A DNA stretch of 64,000 nucleotides, taken from contig CAWEOA010000002.1 of assembly GCA_963810615.1 (NCBI GenBank), forward strand, positions 434,001-498,000, read 5' to 3'. Positions within the stretch are counted from its first letter, which is position 1. Every line of letters begins with the position of its first letter. Made by a program: the position numbers and the translations under genes. Below, one piece after another: positions 31,639 to 40,936 of this stretch. The stretch is from JARRQJ01 sp963810615. Lineage in GTDB: Bacteria > Pseudomonadota > Gammaproteobacteria > DRLM01. The notes below the pieces were generated by a model, which worked only from the letters and a program-made list of their open reading frames with translations, searched no databases and had not been told where the DNA came from.

Positions 31639-32495
31639 TACGACAATTCTCGATGACGCGTCAGCACATTGCTGCGTTTGGCTTGGAAATGGGCGCCCAA
31701 GCGCTCCACCATATAAACGGAGCGATGATAACCGCCGGTACACCCCACCGCCACCGTCATATAACTGCGATTCTCCGCCTCGAAGTGCGGCACCCAAGTA
31801 TCCAGAAAATCACGAATGCCTTCAAACATGCGACCCACCGTCGGCTGCTGTTCCAAAAAGCCGCGCACTTCCGCATCGAGACCGGTCAAAGGCCGAAGAT
31901 GCGGCTCCCAATAGGGATTGGGCAGACAACGCACATCGAACACAAAATCCGCATCGGGAGGCAAACCATGCTTGTAACCGAACGAGGAAAACAACAGAGA
32001 CAAGGTCTGTTGGCCCGCCCGACCCATGCGCTCCCTCACCAGGGTACGCAGCTGATGCACATTGGTGTGACTGGTATCGAGATGCCAATCGGCGTCCGCC
32101 GCCACCGGAGACAACAAGCGCCGCTCCGCTTCGATCGCCTCGTTCAAGGGCACGCTGGTATCGCTGAGGGGATGTTTACGCCGCGTCTCGCTGAAACGCT
32201 TCAACAAGGTCTGGTCATCGGCGGTGAGAAATATGATCTCGCATTGAATTCCCTCGGCGCGAACCGCTTCCAATATGGCGGGAAACTCCTCGAAATCATC
32301 GGTCAGATTACGGGCATCGACCCCTACCGCCGCATCGCAGTAGTGACGCTTAGGCGCATTTTTCAGGTGCCGGGCCAGGGACGGCAATAATTTGAACGGC
32401 AGATTATCGATGCAGTAAACACCCATATCCTCCATCGCCTGCAAGGCGATGGTCTTGCCCGAACCCGACAAGCCACTGACCACGATCAGTTTCAT
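31638..32495 (-). CDS. rapZ: RNase adapter protein RapZ
   Basis: A 285-residue nucleotide-binding protein. Walker A GLSGSGKT (residues 8-15) at the N-terminus, the DNLP motif near 31 and the C-terminal GCTGGYHRSVYMVERLG are diagnostic. In E. coli RapZ delivers the sRNA GlmZ to RNase E and so controls glucosamine-6-phosphate synthesis. It overlaps hprK by 4 bases at its 5' end. Confidence 0.96.
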   Translation of the reverse strand: MKLIVVSGLSGSGKTIALQAMEDMGVYCIDNLPFKLLPSLARHLKNAPKRHYCDAAVGVDARNLTDDFEEFPAILEAVRAEGIQCEIIFLTADDQTLLKRFSETRRKHPLSDTSVPLNEAIEAERRLLSPVAADADWHLDTSHTNVHQLRTLVRERMGRAGQQTLSLLFSSFGYKHGLPPDADFVFDVRCLPNPYWEPHLRPLTGLDAEVRGFLEQQPTVGRMFEGIRDFLDTWVPHFEAENRSYMTVAVGCTGGYHRSVYMVERLGAHFQAKRSNVLTRHRELS

Positions 32496-33058
32496 GACTC
32501 ACCTGTTAAAGACGATTGCTGGCGTCTGTTAAAATCCGCCGCGGCGTCATAACCGCCCGACATCAATTGATGACTGCGTACCGCCGTCTCCACCAGGATC
32601 GCCAGATTGCGTCCCGGCGCCACCGGCAAGGTAATCCGCGGCACTTGCTTATCCAATACTACGACACTATCACGACTGGCGCGCAAGCGATCGATAGCGG
32701 CAAGTTGCTCACCACTCATAAGCTGCAATTTTAAGATGATGTTAAGTTCGGCGCTGGGCATGACGGCCATATCGCCGAACATGGCACGAACGTTGATGAT
32801 ACCCAGGCCGCGCACCTCGAGAAAATCGCGCAGCACTTCGGGGCTACGTCCCTCGACCGAACCGGATGGCGAACGACTAAACTCCGGGGCATCATCGGCG
32901 ATCAAGCGATGGCCGTGATTAAGGAGTTCCAGGGCCAGCTCACTCTTGCCGACGCCGCTGGAGCCGGCCAATAACACCCCCTGCTGTATCACTTCCATGA
33001 ATACACCATGCAAAGTGACTTTTTCTTTGAGCATGGCCGACAGCCGCTCCTTACTCAA
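32492..33058 (-). CDS. hprK: HPr kinase/phosphorylase, kinase domain only
   Basis: A 188-residue protein holding only the C-terminal catalytic domain. Walker A GSSGVGKSELALEL, HRLIADDAPEF, the EVRGLGIINV loop and the PVAPGRNLAILVE segment are all present. Full-length HprK is about 310-320 residues; the N-terminal domain is missing, and an in-frame stop only 3 codons before the TTG start rules out a longer product. Short kinase-only forms are known in alphaproteobacteria. It should phosphorylate S49 of the HPr encoded downstream. The start is uncertain: TTG 33058, or ATG 33034 inside. Confidence 0.85.
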   Translation of the reverse strand: MSKERLSAMLKEKVTLHGVFMEVIQQGVLLAGSSGVGKSELALELLNHGHRLIADDAPEFSRSPSGSVEGRSPEVLRDFLEVRGLGIINVRAMFGDMAVMPSAELNIILKLQLMSGEQLAAIDRLRASRDSVVVLDKQVPRITLPVAPGRNLAILVETAVRSHQLMSGGYDAAADFNRRQQSSLTGES

Positions 33059-33122
33059 AACGGCTTACCTATGGCCATCATTTCCATGTCGGATGAATGA
33101 CGCTCACGGCTCAGACAAGCCG

Positions 33123-33608
33123 CTAGGTGGGTGTCGCCGCTTGACGATGGCGCGCAACTTCTTCGCCGGTCAATAGCGCATAAACTTCCTCCGCGCTGGT
33201 CGCACGCCGCATGCCATCGCGTAGACGCTCGTCACTGAACAAGGCCGCCAACGAGGCCAGAATCTGCAAATGCTCCTCGGTGGACTCGACCGGCACCACC
33301 AAGGCGCAGACCAGATCGACCGGCGCCCCGTCCATGGCATCGAAGTCCACGCCCTTTTCCAGCACAGCGAAGGCGCCGATGGGATGGGTGACGGATTTGA
33401 GCCTGCCATGAGGAATGGCCACCCCATGACCGATACCGGTACTGCCCAGGCGCTCACGCGCCAGGAGGCAATCGAAAATTTCCATTTCCAGCAGGTTCGC
33501 TTGAGCCGCGGCGATCAAGCCGCTCACCTCTTCCAAGGCCCGCTTTTTGCTGGTGACCTTCGATTGCCTGATGACCCGTTCGGGCGATATGAAATCTGCG
33601 ATTTGCAT
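33123..33608 (-). CDS. ptsN: PTS IIA-like nitrogen regulatory protein
   Basis: A 161-residue EIIA-Ntr protein of the fructose/mannitol EIIA fold; the phosphorylated histidine is H67 in GVAIPHGRL. In other proteobacteria it links phosphate flow from EI-Ntr and NPr to potassium transport and metabolic control. The setting between hpf and hprK, downstream of rpoN, is the classic arrangement. No ptsP (EI-Ntr) is in the window. Confidence 0.96.
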   Translation of the reverse strand: MQIADFISPERVIRQSKVTSKKRALEEVSGLIAAAQANLLEMEIFDCLLARERLGSTGIGHGVAIPHGRLKSVTHPIGAFAVLEKGVDFDAMDGAPVDLVCALVVPVESTEEHLQILASLAALFSDERLRDGMRRATSAEEVYALLTGEEVARHRQAATPT

Positions 33609-33663
33609 GCTTGTTATTCCCCCCGTCTCATCTTATCCGTGAGACTGCTCGACCCCACGTGTA

Positions 33664-33969
33664 TTACTTGGCAACACCGTTGCGGTAATCGGTGTTTTTT
33701 TCCTTTTGCTTTTTCACCTGCCTGTCCAGCTTATCCACCAAGCCGTCGATGGCGGCGTACATATCATCGGCCTCGATATCGGCGAATACCGTACCGCGAT
33801 GCAGATTGATGGTCGCCTCCGCCTTGTGACGGAGCTTCTCTACACTCAAAACGACATGCACAATTCCCACTTGATCGAAATGCCGCGCCAAACGCTCCAG
33901 CTTTTCGGTCACATATTGACGCAGTGCAGGGGTGATTTCTATATGTTGGCCACTGAGTTGAATCTGCAT
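33664..33969 (-). CDS. hpf: ribosome hibernation promoting factor
   Basis: A 101-residue short-form HPF that binds the 30S decoding region in stationary phase. It begins MQIQLSGQHIEITPALRQYV and carries the basic helix DKLDRQVKKQKEK near the C-terminus. ATG 33969 has GAGGTA seven bases upstream. Directly downstream of rpoN, as in many gammaproteobacteria. Confidence 0.95.
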   Translation of the reverse strand: MQIQLSGQHIEITPALRQYVTEKLERLARHFDQVGIVHVVLSVEKLRHKAEATINLHRGTVFADIEADDMYAAIDGLVDKLDRQVKKQKEKNTDYRNGVAK

Positions 33970-33992
33970 GGTTTGACTACCTCATTAAGTTA

Positions 33993-35519
33993 TTAAATTA
34001 ATCTTTTTCGTTCATTGGACGGTGGAATGGCCATGGCCTCCCGGTACTTCGCCACGGTGCGCCGCGCAACATTGATGCCCTGCTCGCACAGAATCAATGC
34101 GATCTTGCTGTCGCTGAGCGGTTTGCGCTGATTTTCCGCCGCGACCAGCTTTTTGATCAAGGCACGAATCGCCGTGGACGAACACTCTCCGCCCGCCGCC
34201 GTGGAGACGTGACTGGAGAAGAAATACTTAAGTTCGAAGATGCCGCGCGGGGTCCACATGTATTTCTTGGTAGTCACCCGCGAAATAGTGGACTCATGCA
34301 TACCCACCACCTCCGCCACGTCATGCAATACCAGCGCCTTCATCGCCTCTTCACCATGCTCCAGGAAACCGCGTTGTCGCTCCACGATACAGGAAGCCAC
34401 CTTGAGCAAGGTCTCGTGGCGGCTTTGTAGACTCTTGAGAAACCAGCGCGCCTCCTGCAGTTGCCCCTTAAGATACGTGTTGTCGCTGCTCGAGTCGGCG
34501 CGGCGGATTAAACCCGCATACTGCTTGTTGATGCGCAGCCGCGGCACGGCTTCTTCGTTCAACTCCACCCGCCATGTACTGTTGTGTTTACGGACGATGA
34601 CATCCGGGATGACATATTCCGCCTGACTGCTGGCAATGCTGTTGCCCGGCCGCGGATTCAGTGTCTGGATCAAATCGATGACCGACTGCAAAGCTAGCTC
34701 ATCGAGTTTAAGACGCCGCGTCAGCTGAGTGTACTCCCGATTGGCCAGCAGGGGTAAATGCTCATCCACCAGACACCTGGCCTCCGCCAGCATGGGGATA
34801 TCCGCCGGAAATTGCTGGAGTTGAATCATCAGGCATTCCCGCAGGTCGCGGGCGGCCACGCCGGGGGGGTCGAAATTATGGATACGGTGCAACACGGCCT
34901 CGACCTCATCCAGCTCCACGTCCTTGTCGGCATCCATACCCTGTTGAATCTCTTCCAGGGGAGTCGTCAGATAACCGTCATCATCGATACTGTCGATAAT
35001 GGCTGCGGCGATTTCACGATCGGTGTCGGTGAAAGGAGCAAGATCCATCTGCCAGGTCAGGTGATCGCGGAGACTCTCGGCAGGACTGTCCTGGATTTCG
35101 AAGAGGCGGTTGTCCGCTTCGGCGCCGGTCGCGCCCAGCCCGCCCGAGTCGTAGACATCCTCCCAACTGGTGTCCACCGGCAATTCCGCCGGGATATCGC
35201 CGGGCATAACACCGGTCGCCGTCTCGTCTTCACCGCCCGCCACGTTGATTTCGCCGCTGAGACCGGCCGTCGCGGCCATGTCTTCTTCCCCGTTAAGACG
35301 TTCAGGGGTGGCATCATCCGCGCCGTAGTCGACCGCACCGCCGGTATCGGTGTCACCCTCACCCTCTTCGGCCATTTCCAGCAGGGGATTGCTTTCCAAG
35401 GCCTGCTGCACCTCGGTTTGCAGCTCCAGAGTCGACAACTGCAACAGGCGTATCGCCTGTTGCAGTTGCGGCGTCATCGTCAGATGTTGTCCAAGACGTA
35501 GTTGAAGCGATTGTTTCAT
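33993..35519 (-). CDS. rpoN: RNA polymerase sigma-54 factor
   Basis: A 508-residue sigma factor. Region I is glutamine/leucine-rich (LGQHLTMTPQLQQAIRLLQL), followed by a long acidic region II, the core-binding region, and a C-terminal DNA-binding domain with the RpoN box ARRTVAKYRE. It directs transcription with NtrC-type activators, one of which is encoded at 58234-59601. Confidence 0.97.
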   Translation of the reverse strand: MKQSLQLRLGQHLTMTPQLQQAIRLLQLSTLELQTEVQQALESNPLLEMAEEGEGDTDTGGAVDYGADDATPERLNGEEDMAATAGLSGEINVAGGEDETATGVMPGDIPAELPVDTSWEDVYDSGGLGATGAEADNRLFEIQDSPAESLRDHLTWQMDLAPFTDTDREIAAAIIDSIDDDGYLTTPLEEIQQGMDADKDVELDEVEAVLHRIHNFDPPGVAARDLRECLMIQLQQFPADIPMLAEARCLVDEHLPLLANREYTQLTRRLKLDELALQSVIDLIQTLNPRPGNSIASSQAEYVIPDVIVRKHNSTWRVELNEEAVPRLRINKQYAGLIRRADSSSDNTYLKGQLQEARWFLKSLQSRHETLLKVASCIVERQRGFLEHGEEAMKALVLHDVAEVVGMHESTISRVTTKKYMWTPRGIFELKYFFSSHVSTAAGGECSSTAIRALIKKLVAAENQRKPLSDSKIALILCEQGINVARRTVAKYREAMAIPPSNERKRLI

Positions 35520-35600
35520 CTAGGCACTACTTGATCACGGCATTAATTCAGTCATAACTGCTTAGTTTAACGCAATTGCCGGGCAACTGCAGTTTATCCC

Positions 35601-36326
35601 TTACAAGGTAAAGTGCTCGCCTAAATAGACGGCACGCACCTGTTCATTGTTTAACAACTGTTGCGGAACGCCCTCGGCGATCACCTTGCCGTCATTGACG
35701 ATATAGGCCCGCTCACAAATCCCCAAGGTTTCCCTTACGTTGTGATCCGTAATGAGAATGCCGATACCTTTTCCCTTCAACTGCTTGATGATGCTTTGGA
35801 TGTCGATCACCGACAAGGGATCGACACCGGCAAAAGGCTCATCGAGCAGGATAAAACTGGGCTGCGTCGCCAAGGCCCGCGCAATCTCCAGGCGCCGCCG
35901 TTCGCCGCCGGACAAACTCATCCCCATGCTGTTCTTCAAATGGGCGATATGCAGCTCTCCCAACAATTCGTCGCAGCGCTGCTGCCGTTGAACGCGCGTC
36001 AGACCCGGCAAGGTCTCGAGTATGGCCATGATATTGTCCGCCACTCTCAATTTGCGGAACACCGAGGACTCCTGGGGCAGGTAACCGATACCCAGGCGGG
36101 CGCGAACATGCATGGGAAAGGCGGTAATATCCCGGTCATCCAGCAAGATGGCCCCATCGTCACACCGGATCAGGCCGATCATCATATAAAAACACGTGGT
36201 CTTACCCGCCCCGTTAGGCCCCAGCAGGCCCACCACTTCACCGCTGGCAAGACGCAGCGACACCCCGTCCACTACGCGGCGTGCGCGATAGCGTTTGGCC
36301 AAATCGCGGGCGATCAAAATACTCAT
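35601..36326 (-). CDS. lptB: LPS export ABC transporter ATP-binding protein
   Basis: A 241-residue ATPase driving LPS extraction from the inner membrane with LptFG. Walker A GPNGAGKTT, signature LSGGERRRLEIARAL and Walker B FILLDEPFAGVDP are intact. The start overlaps lptA by ATGA. Confidence 0.97.
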   Translation of the reverse strand: MSILIARDLAKRYRARRVVDGVSLRLASGEVVGLLGPNGAGKTTCFYMMIGLIRCDDGAILLDDRDITAFPMHVRARLGIGYLPQESSVFRKLRVADNIMAILETLPGLTRVQRQQRCDELLGELHIAHLKNSMGMSLSGGERRRLEIARALATQPSFILLDEPFAGVDPLSVIDIQSIIKQLKGKGIGILITDHNVRETLGICERAYIVNDGKVIAEGVPQQLLNNEQVRAVYLGEHFTL

Positions 36327-36847
36327 GGCGCAGAAGGGGCAGGCGCCGGGGTTTGCGAACGAGGCTGTATGATCACTTGCACGCGCCCCGTATCACCCCC
36401 GCTGTTGAGGGCCTTCACCATTTGATTGGCGGTATCATATTCGATGCGACTGCCGGCGAATTCGTTCTTGCCCTGCCAAAGATGCGCGTCCTTTTCCAGG
36501 ATCACCCGTTCGGCGGCGGCGAAATATTCGATGTGGCCGGCCTGACCGCGCATGTCCTGATCGTGATTATCCGGTCGCTGACGAAACGTGGCGGGATCAC
36601 CGTCGGCCACAAGCTTGTCCACTTTTTGGCGGTCCGTACTGTACACCGTCACCTCTTGCGCATCCAAATGGGTACTGCCCTGGGAGTAATGCACATTGCC
36701 CCGGTAGATCGCGGTCCCGTGAGCATCGTCGATGACCACGCTGTCCGCTTCGATATGAATAGGCTGCTGCTTGTCGCTGGAGAGGGCCATGGCACACAGC
36801 GGCATCATCATCCCCAGACACAGAGCCATGCCCTTAGTGACGCGCAT
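36323..36847 (-). CDS. lptA: LPS transport periplasmic protein LptA
   Basis: A 174-residue periplasmic bridge protein that carries LPS between inner and outer membrane. It has a signal sequence (ending MALSS) and the OstA-like beta-jellyroll with IHIEADSVVIDDAHGTAIY and GSRIEYDTANQ blocks. The C-terminal Pro/Ala tail is typical. It overlaps lptC by 14 bases and lptB by 4. Confidence 0.95.
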   Translation of the reverse strand: MRVTKGMALCLGMMMPLCAMALSSDKQQPIHIEADSVVIDDAHGTAIYRGNVHYSQGSTHLDAQEVTVYSTDRQKVDKLVADGDPATFRQRPDNHDQDMRGQAGHIEYFAAAERVILEKDAHLWQGKNEFAGSRIEYDTANQMVKALNSGGDTGRVQVIIQPRSQTPAPAPSAP

Positions 36848-37406
36848 AGTCTCCCCGTACCTGGGCCAATAACTGGAAACGCCGTTGCTGTAGGTCCGCC
36901 TGCATCCCGATCGCCCGGGTGATACCCAAGTCGGTCAAAACGGTGACCGCTTGATCGGTCTCGGCATATTGCTTCGCCGGCACCACCCGCAACACGGACG
37001 TAGTCAGTTCCAGGGTATCGCGCTTATTGGTCACCAAGCGCTGCGCCTTGACGTGGTCCTGCAACAACACCGATTGGCCGCCCGTCGCCACGTGAGCCTG
37101 GTCGGAACTGATCAGCCACGCCGGCGCCGCCGGACGATAGACGGTCAGGCGAGGCATCTGCAGCTGCGAGGTATCATCGTCGGCGTAATGCTGCAACCCT
37201 TTTGCCTGCAGATAATAACGGGGACGCCCAGCCGCGTTCATGGTGGTCAAATCGAAGTCCGTCAGATAAAAGTCGGAAACGTGGCGTTTTTCGGGCGCGG
37301 TCACCAACTTCGAGACCGGCGCCTGCTCGATGGGCATCCACCAACTCAAGGTCGAGAGCCCCATCACCGTCATAACCACCAGCCACTTATCGGCACGGAT
37401 GCGCAT
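36834..37406 (-). CDS. lptC: LPS export system protein LptC
   Basis: A 190-residue bitopic inner-membrane protein: one N-terminal helix (KWLVVMTVMGLSTLSWW) and a periplasmic jellyroll with the LptC pattern DFYLTDFDLTTMNAAGRPRY. It passes LPS from LptBFG to LptA. ATG 37406 lies just after the kdsC stop. An upstream extension of 16 residues reads into kdsC and was rejected. Confidence 0.93.
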   Translation of the reverse strand: MRIRADKWLVVMTVMGLSTLSWWMPIEQAPVSKLVTAPEKRHVSDFYLTDFDLTTMNAAGRPRYYLQAKGLQHYADDDTSQLQMPRLTVYRPAAPAWLISSDQAHVATGGQSVLLQDHVKAQRLVTNKRDTLELTTSVLRVVPAKQYAETDQAVTVLTDLGITRAIGMQADLQQRRFQLLAQVRGDYARH

Positions 37407-37408
37407 GT

Positions 37409-37969
37409 TTACTCCGGGCGGGGGGCCGTTGCCGCGGCGAGATAGCTTTGCCACAGATCTTGCAGCTTACCCTGGGCCTCCAGGATCAATTCGCACACAT
37501 CCCGCACCGCACCGCGGCCGCCGGGATGCTGCGTCCGCCAATGGGCATGTTCCAGCAGCAAGGCATGGGCATCGCTGACCGCCACGGCCAGGCCGACGCG
37601 CAACATGATGGGAAGATCCACCACGTCATCACCCACATAGGCGGTTTGTTCCGGCGAGACGTGTAACTTATCCAGCAATTCGTAGAAAGCGGGCAATTTG
37701 TCCTGCTGCCCCTGATAGACATGACTTATACCCAGACCGGCCATGCGGTGGGTCACCGCCTCGGTACGCCGCCCGGAGATCACCGCCAACTCCACACCGG
37801 ATGCCTGCAGCATCTTGAGGCCATGACCGTCGCGGGAGTGAAAGACCTTATTCTCGCGACCGGCTTCGTCGAAGATCAAACCACCGTCGGTCAATACGCC
37901 ATCCACATCGAAGATCGCCAGCCGAATCGCCGCCGCCCTGCTCATCACTTCTTGTCTAGCAATATCCAT
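37409..37969 (-). CDS. kdsC: 3-deoxy-D-manno-octulosonate 8-phosphate phosphatase
   Basis: A 186-residue HAD phosphatase that makes Kdo from Kdo-8-P. The nucleophile motif IFDVDGVLTDG (D20, D22), the GRR motif (VISGRRTEAV) and the YVGDDVVDLP block are present. The ATG at 37969 gives a slightly longer N-terminus than usual; ATG 37945 is an alternative. Confidence 0.95.
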   Translation of the reverse strand: MDIARQEVMSRAAAIRLAIFDVDGVLTDGGLIFDEAGRENKVFHSRDGHGLKMLQASGVELAVISGRRTEAVTHRMAGLGISHVYQGQQDKLPAFYELLDKLHVSPEQTAYVGDDVVDLPIMLRVGLAVAVSDAHALLLEHAHWRTQHPGGRGAVRDVCELILEAQGKLQDLWQSYLAAATAPRPE

Positions 37970-37996
37970 TCAGTCAGTTCTCAGCTGTGAGCGATC

Positions 37997-38028
37997 AGCT
38001 TTCAGCTCAAAGCTGAGAGCTGAAAGCT
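37997..38028. repeat. inverted repeat between kdsD and kdsC
   Basis: An 11-base perfect inverted repeat (AGCTTTCAGCT / AGCTGAAAGCT) with a 10-base loop lies in the 66-base gap. Related CAGCT words are repeated just upstream (37981-37986). There is no T tract, so it may be a REP-like element or mRNA processing hairpin rather than a terminator. Confidence 0.6.
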
Positions 38029-38035
38029 TCTAAAC

Positions 38036-39031
38036 TTAGACCACACCCGCCCGCAGCAGGTCATGCATATTCAAGGCGCCGATCAAAATGCCCGCCTCAT
38101 CCACCACCATCAGGCCGTTGATCTTGGAGCTCTCCATGATCTGCAAGGCCTCCGCCGCCAGCATTCCCCGCATGGCCGTCTTGGCGTGGTGGGTCATGAC
38201 GTCCTGGACCGGCGTGGTATGCACATCCACGCCCTGGTCCATGGTGCGGCGCAAATCCCCGTCGGTGAAGATACCCAACAAGTACCGCTGTCCATCGACG
38301 ATGGCGGTCATACCCAGCCCCTTACGGGTCACTTCCACCAAGGTCTCGCTCAGCAGGGTATCCGGGGCCACCACCGGTACGGCCTCGCCGGTGCGCATCA
38401 CGTCATCGATCAACAGCAGCAGGCGCCTGCCTAAGCGGCCGCCGGGATGGGAACGGGCGAAGTCTTCCTGGGTAAAACCGCGTGCCTCGAGCAAGGCGAT
38501 GGCCAGGGCATCGCCCATGACCAGGGCCGCGGTGGTGCTGGCAGTGGGGGCGAGGTCAAGGGGGCAGGCCTCCTGGGCCACGCTGACATCGATATGGGCA
38601 TCGGCCATGCGCGCCAGGGTGGACTGCGGATTGCCGGTGAGGGCGACCAGCGGCACGCCCAGCCGCTTGATGATGGGCAAGATCACCAACAATTCCTCCG
38701 TCTCGCCGGAGTTCGACAAGGTCAGCACCACGTCCTTCTCGGTGATCATGCCCAGATCACCGTGACTGGCCTCGCCGGGATGCACGAAAAACGCCGGGCT
38801 GCCGGTGCTGGCCAGGGTGGCCGCCAGCTTGCCGCCGATATGGCCGGATTTGCCCATGCCCAGCACCACGATGCGGCCTTCGCAGGCGAGCAGCACTTCG
38901 CAGGCGCGAACGAAATTCTCATCGACGCGCGCCGCCAAATCCGAGACCGCCTTAGCCTCGATGGCGATCACCGCGACACCGAGTTCCTGGAAGTTGGGAT
39001 GGTGACGTTGCTGCGAGCTGCGTTTATTCAT
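38036..39031 (-). CDS. kdsD: D-arabinose 5-phosphate isomerase
   Basis: A 331-residue enzyme turning ribulose-5-P into arabinose-5-P, first step of Kdo synthesis. The N-terminal SIS domain has VVLGMGKSGHIGGKLAAT and PGEASHGDLGM. Two CBS domains follow, ending with MHDLLRAGVV as in E. coli KdsD. ATG 39031 has GAGGGCGG upstream; ATG 39046, overlapping the small HMA gene by ATGA, is equally possible and adds five residues. Confidence 0.95.
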   Translation of the reverse strand: MNKRSSQQRHHPNFQELGVAVIAIEAKAVSDLAARVDENFVRACEVLLACEGRIVVLGMGKSGHIGGKLAATLASTGSPAFFVHPGEASHGDLGMITEKDVVLTLSNSGETEELLVILPIIKRLGVPLVALTGNPQSTLARMADAHIDVSVAQEACPLDLAPTASTTAALVMGDALAIALLEARGFTQEDFARSHPGGRLGRRLLLLIDDVMRTGEAVPVVAPDTLLSETLVEVTRKGLGMTAIVDGQRYLLGIFTDGDLRRTMDQGVDVHTTPVQDVMTHHAKTAMRGMLAAEALQIMESSKINGLMVVDEAGILIGALNMHDLLRAGVV

Positions 39032-39042
39032 GAACGCCGCCC

Positions 39043-39246
39043 TCATGCCGCCACGGGATAACCGAGTTGACCCAGCTTTTGCCCCAGCGCCACCCGATCG
39101 AGACCTTCACCGCTGACGGTCACCTCGCCATCCTGAATCACCACCGCGACATCCTTCACCCCCACAAGGCTCAACAAACCGTCATGGATGGTGCTGACGC
39201 AGCCGCCGCACTTAACGTTCTTCACCCTGAATTTTTCCGTCTGCAT
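39043..39246 (-). CDS. small heavy-metal-associated (HMA) domain protein
   Basis: A 67-residue CopZ-like ferredoxin-fold protein. The metal site is CGGC in KNVKCGGCVSTI, a variant of the usual MxCxxC in which lysine replaces Met-like residues near the site. Likely binds Cu(I) or another soft metal in the cytoplasm. ATG 39246 follows GAGGT with a 7-base gap. Its link to kdsD is only positional. A possible role as copper chaperone for the oxidase cluster is unproven. Confidence 0.85.
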   Translation of the reverse strand: MQTEKFRVKNVKCGGCVSTIHDGLLSLVGVKDVAVVIQDGEVTVSGEGLDRVALGQKLGQLGYPVAA

Positions 39247-39332
39247 CACTACTACCTCTTCATCTCACGGCCGACCGGCGCCCATCTTCCCATGCCTGCC
39301 GCCGCCTGCCAAATCGTACGCCAAGCGGCCAT

Positions 39333-40196
39333 TCATGTCGCCGTCAGATAATGCACTACAATCCCGGCAAAAATCGCCATGCCGAACCAATTATTGTTGA
39401 GAAAGGCCTTGAAACATTCCCCCGGATCGCGGCGACGGATCAACAACAATTGATAGACGGCCAGGCCCATGGCCGTCACCAGGCCCGCATAGTAATACAT
39501 ACCCAGCTGCAATTGCCGGCCGATCATGATCATCACCACAAAGAACAAGCCCTGAATCAAGGCGATGAGATGGCGATCGGCCTCGCCGAACAGGATGGCG
39601 GTGGATTTCACGCCGATGCGCAGATCATCGGGCCGATCCACCATGGCGTACATGGTGTCGTAGGCGGTATCCCACAACACCGTGGCGATGAACAGCAACC
39701 ACGCCACCGGCGGCACCGCACCGGTCTGCGCCGCATATGCCATGGGCACCGCCCAGCCGAAGGCCATGCCCAACACCACCTGCGGCAGGTGGGTGTAACG
39801 CTTCATGAAGGGATAGATCACGGCCAGCACCACAGCGCCGACGGACAGCATGACGGTCAAGCGGTTCATGAGCAATACCAGAGCGAAGGCCAGCAGGCAC
39901 AACACCACGAACAAAGCCAGGGCCTCACGGGACGTGACCCGCCCGGCCGCCATGGGGCGTTGCCGGGTACGGGCAATGTGGGGATCTACATTGCGGTCGG
40001 CGTAATCGTTGATCACACAACCGGCGGATCGCATCAGCACCACCCCCAGGACAAATACCACTACCACCAAGGGCTGCGGATGCCCTGCCCCCGCCAACCA
40101 CAGCGCCCACAAGGCCGGCCACAACAACAACAGGCTGCCGATGGGCCGATCCAGCCGCATGAGCAAGGCATATTGACGTAAACGCTCTTTCGTCAC
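39333..40196 (-). CDS. ubiA: 4-hydroxybenzoate octaprenyltransferase
   Basis: A 287-residue membrane prenyltransferase of ubiquinone synthesis. Both Asp motifs are present: NDYADRNVD (about residue 64) and DRPDDLRIGVKS (about 188). Eight to nine helices are visible. GTG start at 40196 with GAGGTGA seven bases upstream. It lies downstream of ubiC, the gene for the preceding step. Confidence 0.96.
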   Translation of the reverse strand: MTKERLRQYALLMRLDRPIGSLLLLWPALWALWLAGAGHPQPLVVVVFVLGVVLMRSAGCVINDYADRNVDPHIARTRQRPMAAGRVTSREALALFVVLCLLAFALVLLMNRLTVMLSVGAVVLAVIYPFMKRYTHLPQVVLGMAFGWAVPMAYAAQTGAVPPVAWLLFIATVLWDTAYDTMYAMVDRPDDLRIGVKSTAILFGEADRHLIALIQGLFFVVMIMIGRQLQLGMYYYAGLVTAMGLAVYQLLLIRRRDPGECFKAFLNNNWFGMAIFAGIVVHYLTAT

Positions 40197-40291
40197 TGCC
40201 GATCACCTCATATCTCTTTTCATCCCGCGGCGGACAAGCCGAAGACGGACGCTATCACATCATTCCTTACACTACCGCCACAGTCGTCACA

Positions 40292-40879
40292 TCAGCCTTG
40301 CGCCTGTTCTGCAAACAGCGCCGGAAGAAAGATCTCACTCACCAATAACGATTTGCCCCGCGAGCGGAAGACCGACCGTCGCCCCCACACGGCCTCGGGA
40401 GTCGGTAACCCACCGACGGCGTGGTTGAACAATTGTGCGTCGGGACCGATATGCGCCACCTCCACTGCACCGCGGTGCAGACGGGGATCGGCAAATAAGG
40501 TAGCACCCAGCGACCTGCTGCCAAGATAGGCCAGGCGGCGCTGCGCCCCGCGCAGGCTGCGCACCGGAATCACCGTGCGCGCGAACACCCACGGCCGCTC
40601 GCCGCACATCAGGCGCACCTCGCGGATCACAGCCCGCTCGCCGCGTTTGACGGCGAGCGCCCGTCGCTCGCTGGCCTGGGGATATCCCCAGCCCTGCCGC
40701 AATACCCGCACATGAAATCGCTCGCCGCAGGCCAGCTGCAGGCGGCGGGTCAGCGAAGAGGCATCCTCCAGCCAATCCCACACGGCAAGCGGCGCGGCAC
40801 TGCGCAGCCACTGCCGCGCCGGCGCCCACTTCGGTTCACGCCGCCGCACTCGCTCACTACCAGCCGCGCCATCAGCCAT
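40292..40879 (-). CDS. ubiC: chorismate--pyruvate lyase
   Basis: A 195-residue soluble enzyme making 4-hydroxybenzoate from chorismate. Recognisable blocks are REVRLMCGERPWVFARTVIP, with the conserved Arg and Glu residues, and GSRSLGATLFADPRLHRG. Length is normal. Ubiquinone synthesis, together with ubiA, fits an organism with aerobic or nitrate respiration. Confidence 0.9.
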   Translation of the reverse strand: MADGAAGSERVRRREPKWAPARQWLRSAAPLAVWDWLEDASSLTRRLQLACGERFHVRVLRQGWGYPQASERRALAVKRGERAVIREVRLMCGERPWVFARTVIPVRSLRGAQRRLAYLGSRSLGATLFADPRLHRGAVEVAHIGPDAQLFNHAVGGLPTPEAVWGRRSVFRSRGKSLLVSEIFLPALFAEQAQG

Positions 40880-40936
40880 TGCCCATCATCCCGCCTATCA
40901 GCGCCGTGGAAAAGGCGGGCATTGTACGCGCTAGCC

